Of a stretch of 7,174 nt of DNA, positions 5,272-7,174 are shown piece by piece; the stretch's first letter is position 1, and each line of letters starts with the position of its first letter. The stretch is from Candidatus Latescibacteria bacterium 4484_107 (GTDB taxonomy: Bacteria; Latescibacterota; 4484-107), in the NCBI GenBank assembly GCA_002059205.1, contig MVCQ01000070.1:1-7174 (forward strand). The letters are read 5' to 3'. A program made the translations under genes and the position numbers. Below the pieces are notes generated by a model. It was not told where the DNA came from. It saw nothing but the letters and a program-made list of their open reading frames with translations, and did not search any database.

Positions 5272-6594
5272 GTGAACGACGTCGTTGCGCGCGTTCGAGC
5301 CGCCGGAGTGGTGGGCGCCGGAGGAGCGGGATTTCCGACGCATGTGAAACTCTCCGGGCGAGCCCGATGGGCGATCGCAAATGGAGCGGAATGCGAACCG
5401 CTATTGGAATCGGATCGGGGCCTGATGACTGCGCGCGCGGACGAGATCGTTCGGGGATTGGAGTATGTGGCTTCGGCGGTGGGAGCGGAGCGCAAGGTCA
5501 TCGCGATTAAGGAGGCCTATACCGAGGCCATTCGGGCGTTGGAGACGGCCTCGAAAGGTTCCGGGATCGAGTTTCACCTTTTGGGTTCATACTATCCGGC
5601 AGGGGACGAGCAGGAAATCGTGCTCTCGGTCACGGGCCAGGCGGTTCCGGAGGGCGGCATCCCGCTGGACGTGGGCGCGGTGGTCTGCAACGTGGAGACC
5701 CTGCTCAATATCCGGCGGGCGATGGACGGCGAGCCAGTGGTGGATACCGTGCTGACCGTGGCTGGCGCGGTCCGGAATCCGTTGTCTCTGAGCGTGCCCA
5801 TAGGCGCCTCCCTGAACGACGTGATCGCACTGGCCGGAGGAGCTACGGAAGAAAACTGCTTTGCCCTGCTCGGCGGCGCGATGATGGGCGCGGTCGTCGA
5901 AGATTTTTCCAACCCCGTGACCAAGACGACCAATGCGATCCTTGTGCTTCCTTCGGATCACCCGCTGAAAGGACGCAAAGACCTTCCCTTCTCGACAGTG
6001 CTCCGGCAGGACCGGTCCGCGTGCACGCAGTGCCGACAGTGCACCGACATGTGTCCCCGCTACCTTTCGGGACATCGCATCGAGCCGCACCGGATTATGC
6101 GAGCCCTTTCTTATCCGCTTTCCACGGACGCCGAGGTAATGGCCGGAGCTTTGCTGTGCTCCGAGTGTGGTTGCTGTGAGTTATACGCCTGCCCGATGGG
6201 ACTTGCGCCAAAGCAAGCCTGCGCCTGGATGAAGGCCGAGTTGACGCGCTTGAATGTGAAGCCGGAATGGGGGAAGGAGCCTCTCCGTCCACCGGCGGAG
6301 GAGAAGACGTGGCGCCGGATTCCGGTGGGGCGCCTGACCGCGCGTCTGGGACTGGCGCCGTACGACCGGGGCGCTCCGCTGACCGAGGTGCAGGCGCATG
6401 TGGATCGGGTGTCCATTCCGCTCAAGCAACACATCGGTGCACCGGCCCAGCCCATTGTTCGGATCGGAGACCGCGTCCGTCGGGGTGACGTCATCGCCGA
6501 GATTCCGGACAACGCGTTGGGAGCGAGGGTGCATGCCTCCCTGTCTGGGCGTGTGAGCGCTGTGGATGATGTAATCGTCATTGTGAGAGATTGA
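5272..6594 (+). CDS. pduS: PduS/RnfC-like microcompartment electron-transfer flavo-iron-sulfur protein
   Basis: A complete 440-residue protein, close to the usual PduS length of about 450. The N-terminal glycine loop GAGGAGFPTHVKL (15-27) and NGAECEPLLESDR (37-49) are the NuoF/RnfC-type flavin-domain motifs. An SLBB-like segment is near 158-190. Two [4Fe-4S] sites follow: Cys251/254/257/261 before Pro262, and Cys296/299/302/307 before Pro308, with an extra Cys301. The C-terminus (about 384-440) is an RnfC-type barrel-sandwich domain. PduS reduces cobalamin in the propanediol organelle, and relatives in other BMC loci are thought to move electrons or regenerate NAD+. Whether cobalamin is used here is unknown. 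The GTG start is supported by GGCGGTGA (5263-5270), and the ATG at 5250 is out of frame. A 154-bp palindromic spacer precedes it. Confidence 0.92.
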   Translation: MNDVVARVRAAGVVGAGGAGFPTHVKLSGRARWAIANGAECEPLLESDRGLMTARADEIVRGLEYVASAVGAERKVIAIKEAYTEAIRALETASKGSGIEFHLLGSYYPAGDEQEIVLSVTGQAVPEGGIPLDVGAVVCNVETLLNIRRAMDGEPVVDTVLTVAGAVRNPLSLSVPIGASLNDVIALAGGATEENCFALLGGAMMGAVVEDFSNPVTKTTNAILVLPSDHPLKGRKDLPFSTVLRQDRSACTQCRQCTDMCPRYLSGHRIEPHRIMRALSYPLSTDAEVMAGALLCSECGCCELYACPMGLAPKQACAWMKAELTRLNVKPEWGKEPLRPPAEEKTWRRIPVGRLTARLGLAPYDRGAPLTEVQAHVDRVSIPLKQHIGAPAQPIVRIGDRVRRGDVIAEIPDNALGARVHASLSGRVSAVDDVIVIVRD

Positions 6595-6595
6595 A

Positions 6596-6817
6596 ATGTA
6601 TAAGACAACTGGATATATTGAAAAAGACCCGGAAACCGGATTATATGTAGCCGTTGTGCCAGGAATCCCTGGTGCGCACACCCAGGCAGAAAGTCTCGAT
6701 GAGCTTCAAAAAAATCTTAAAGAGGTCGTTGAATTATGTCTGGAGGAGATGGACGCAGAGAGTAAAAGGCAATTACCTGAGTTTGTGGGGATTCAACAGG
6801 TTGAGGTGGCGAGTTGA
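6596..6817 (+). CDS. hicB: HicB-family antitoxin (short form)
   Basis: This 73-residue protein has the HicB partial RNase H-like fold: YIEKDPETGLYVAVVPGIPGAHTQAESLDEL (7-37), then a helix and PEFVGIQQVEVAS at the end. It should bind and block the HicA RNase encoded next. It ends without the C-terminal helix-turn-helix or ribbon-helix-helix domain of longer HicB proteins, so it probably cannot repress its own promoter alone. The start ATG lies one base after the pduS stop (TGAAATG), with only a weak GAGAGA upstream, so translation is probably coupled to pduS. The hicBA region is about 45% GC by my count (188 of 420 at 6601-7020), against 65-73% in two sampled 60-bp blocks of pduS. This points to horizontal acquisition. 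The antitoxin-first order differs from E. coli hicAB. Confidence 0.9.
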   Translation: MYKTTGYIEKDPETGLYVAVVPGIPGAHTQAESLDELQKNLKEVVELCLEEMDAESKRQLPEFVGIQQVEVAS

Positions 6818-7044
6818 GCAAACTTCAGATCATTGATGCAAAAAGGATGGAGAAGTTGCTCCTTCGATTGGGCTTTGAGAAAACCCGCCAGAAGGGAAGC
6901 CATGTATTTTACAGACATCCTGACGGAAGAACCACTACTGTGCCACATCATAGAGGAAGGCTGGCTCGTCCTTTGATAAGAGAAATTCTCCGGGAAATAG
7001 AAGTTTCTGTTGATAATTACAACAAGCATTTAAAAAGATTGTGA
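6814..7044 (+). CDS. hicA: HicA-family toxin (mRNA interferase)
   Basis: This 76-residue protein has the double-stranded-RNA-binding-like HicA fold: KRMEKLLLRLGFEKTRQKGS (10-29), with catalytic His30 after GS, then VFYRHPDGRTTTVPHHRGRL (31-50) and the final helix. HicA cleaves mRNA and halts growth unless bound by HicB. All key residues are present, so it should be active. The start is a TTG at 6814 that overlaps the hicB stop as TTGA. GAGGTGG (6803-6809), a few bases upstream inside hicB, supports it. The next in-frame ATG (6847) would remove the first 11 residues, including part of the first strand and helix. Codon use and GC are like hicB and unlike the surrounding operon. Confidence 0.9.
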   Translation: MSKLQIIDAKRMEKLLLRLGFEKTRQKGSHVFYRHPDGRTTTVPHHRGRLARPLIREILREIEVSVDNYNKHLKRL

Positions 7045-7146
7045 AAGCCATTTCCAATCGTTCTGCAATCTTGCCCCCTCCCTGAATTTCACATCACAAA
7101 ACCCTGACCGAAACCTACAGAATTTAGAAATTAAAAGGAGCGCACC

Positions 7147-7174
7147 ATGTCGAAAAAATTAGCCATCGAGGGTG
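7147..7174 (+). CDS. Start of a further gene, possibly a DegT/DnrJ-type aminotransferase (partial)
   Basis: Only nine residues, MSKKLAIEG, are visible before the right edge. The strong ribosome binding site AAGGAG (7135-7140), 6 nt before the ATG, makes this a convincing start. DegT/DnrJ/EryC1/StrS sugar aminotransferases often begin with a similar (M)..LAI.GG pattern. Nine residues cannot prove a family, so the product should be treated as unknown. The 102-bp spacer after hicA shows no obvious terminator and no clear promoter, so the gene may continue the BMC operon. Confidence 0.55.

Noticed and set aside
5587..6090. Long minus-strand frames inside pduS
   Set aside because: They lie wholly opposite a well-supported PduS-like gene and have unlikely composition and no ribosome binding site.

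Overview
The window is GC-rich bacterial DNA with standard sigma-70-type promoters and Shine-Dalgarno sites. A lineage cannot be fixed from it. The combination of a ThuA-domain protein, a UlaG-type metallo-hydrolase, a microcompartment locus and intergenic 'CGCAAAG/CGCGGAG' repeats resembles environmental or uncultured bacteria (Planctomycetes, Poribacteria, Latescibacteria-like groups). That is an impression, not a classification.

Layout. Positions 1-1318 (minus strand) hold a two-gene unit: a ThuA-like domain protein followed 26 bp later by a UlaG-like metallo-beta-lactamase-fold hydrolase that runs off the left edge. Positions 1319-1690 are a divergent intergenic region with one copy of a dispersed repeat, a poly-T/poly-A inverted repeat and a near-consensus promoter for the next gene. 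Positions 1691-4182 (plus) hold a complete NAD+-dependent DNA ligase (ligA) and, 32 bp later, a small nucleoside 2-deoxyribosyltransferase-like protein.

From 4219 a second near-consensus promoter opens a bacterial microcompartment (BMC) operon. It encodes a canonical BMC-H shell protein, a second BMC-H shell protein with a C-terminal Rho_N/SAP-like tail, and a PduS/RnfC-like flavo-iron-sulfur protein. One base after the pduS stop lies a much AT-richer hicB-hicA toxin-antitoxin pair. At the right edge a further gene begins (MSKKLAIEG..., possibly a DegT-type aminotransferase). The shell proteins would form the facets, and the PduS-like protein would carry electrons or recycle NAD(H) for enzymes inside. 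No signature enzyme or pentameric vertex protein is in view, so the substrate cannot be named.

The spacers of the BMC operon are rich in structure. An 8-bp inverted repeat flanks the -10 box. A G.U-containing 11-bp stem follows shell gene 1. A 7-bp hairpin covers the ribosome binding site of shell gene 2. A 126-bp imperfect palindrome with a terminator-like core separates shell gene 2 from pduS. Together these suggest (inference) that shell and enzyme stoichiometry is set after transcription starts. The best candidates for new biology are the nucleic-acid-binding-type tail on a shell protein, the RNA structures between the shell genes, and the toxin-antitoxin cassette set into the operon.
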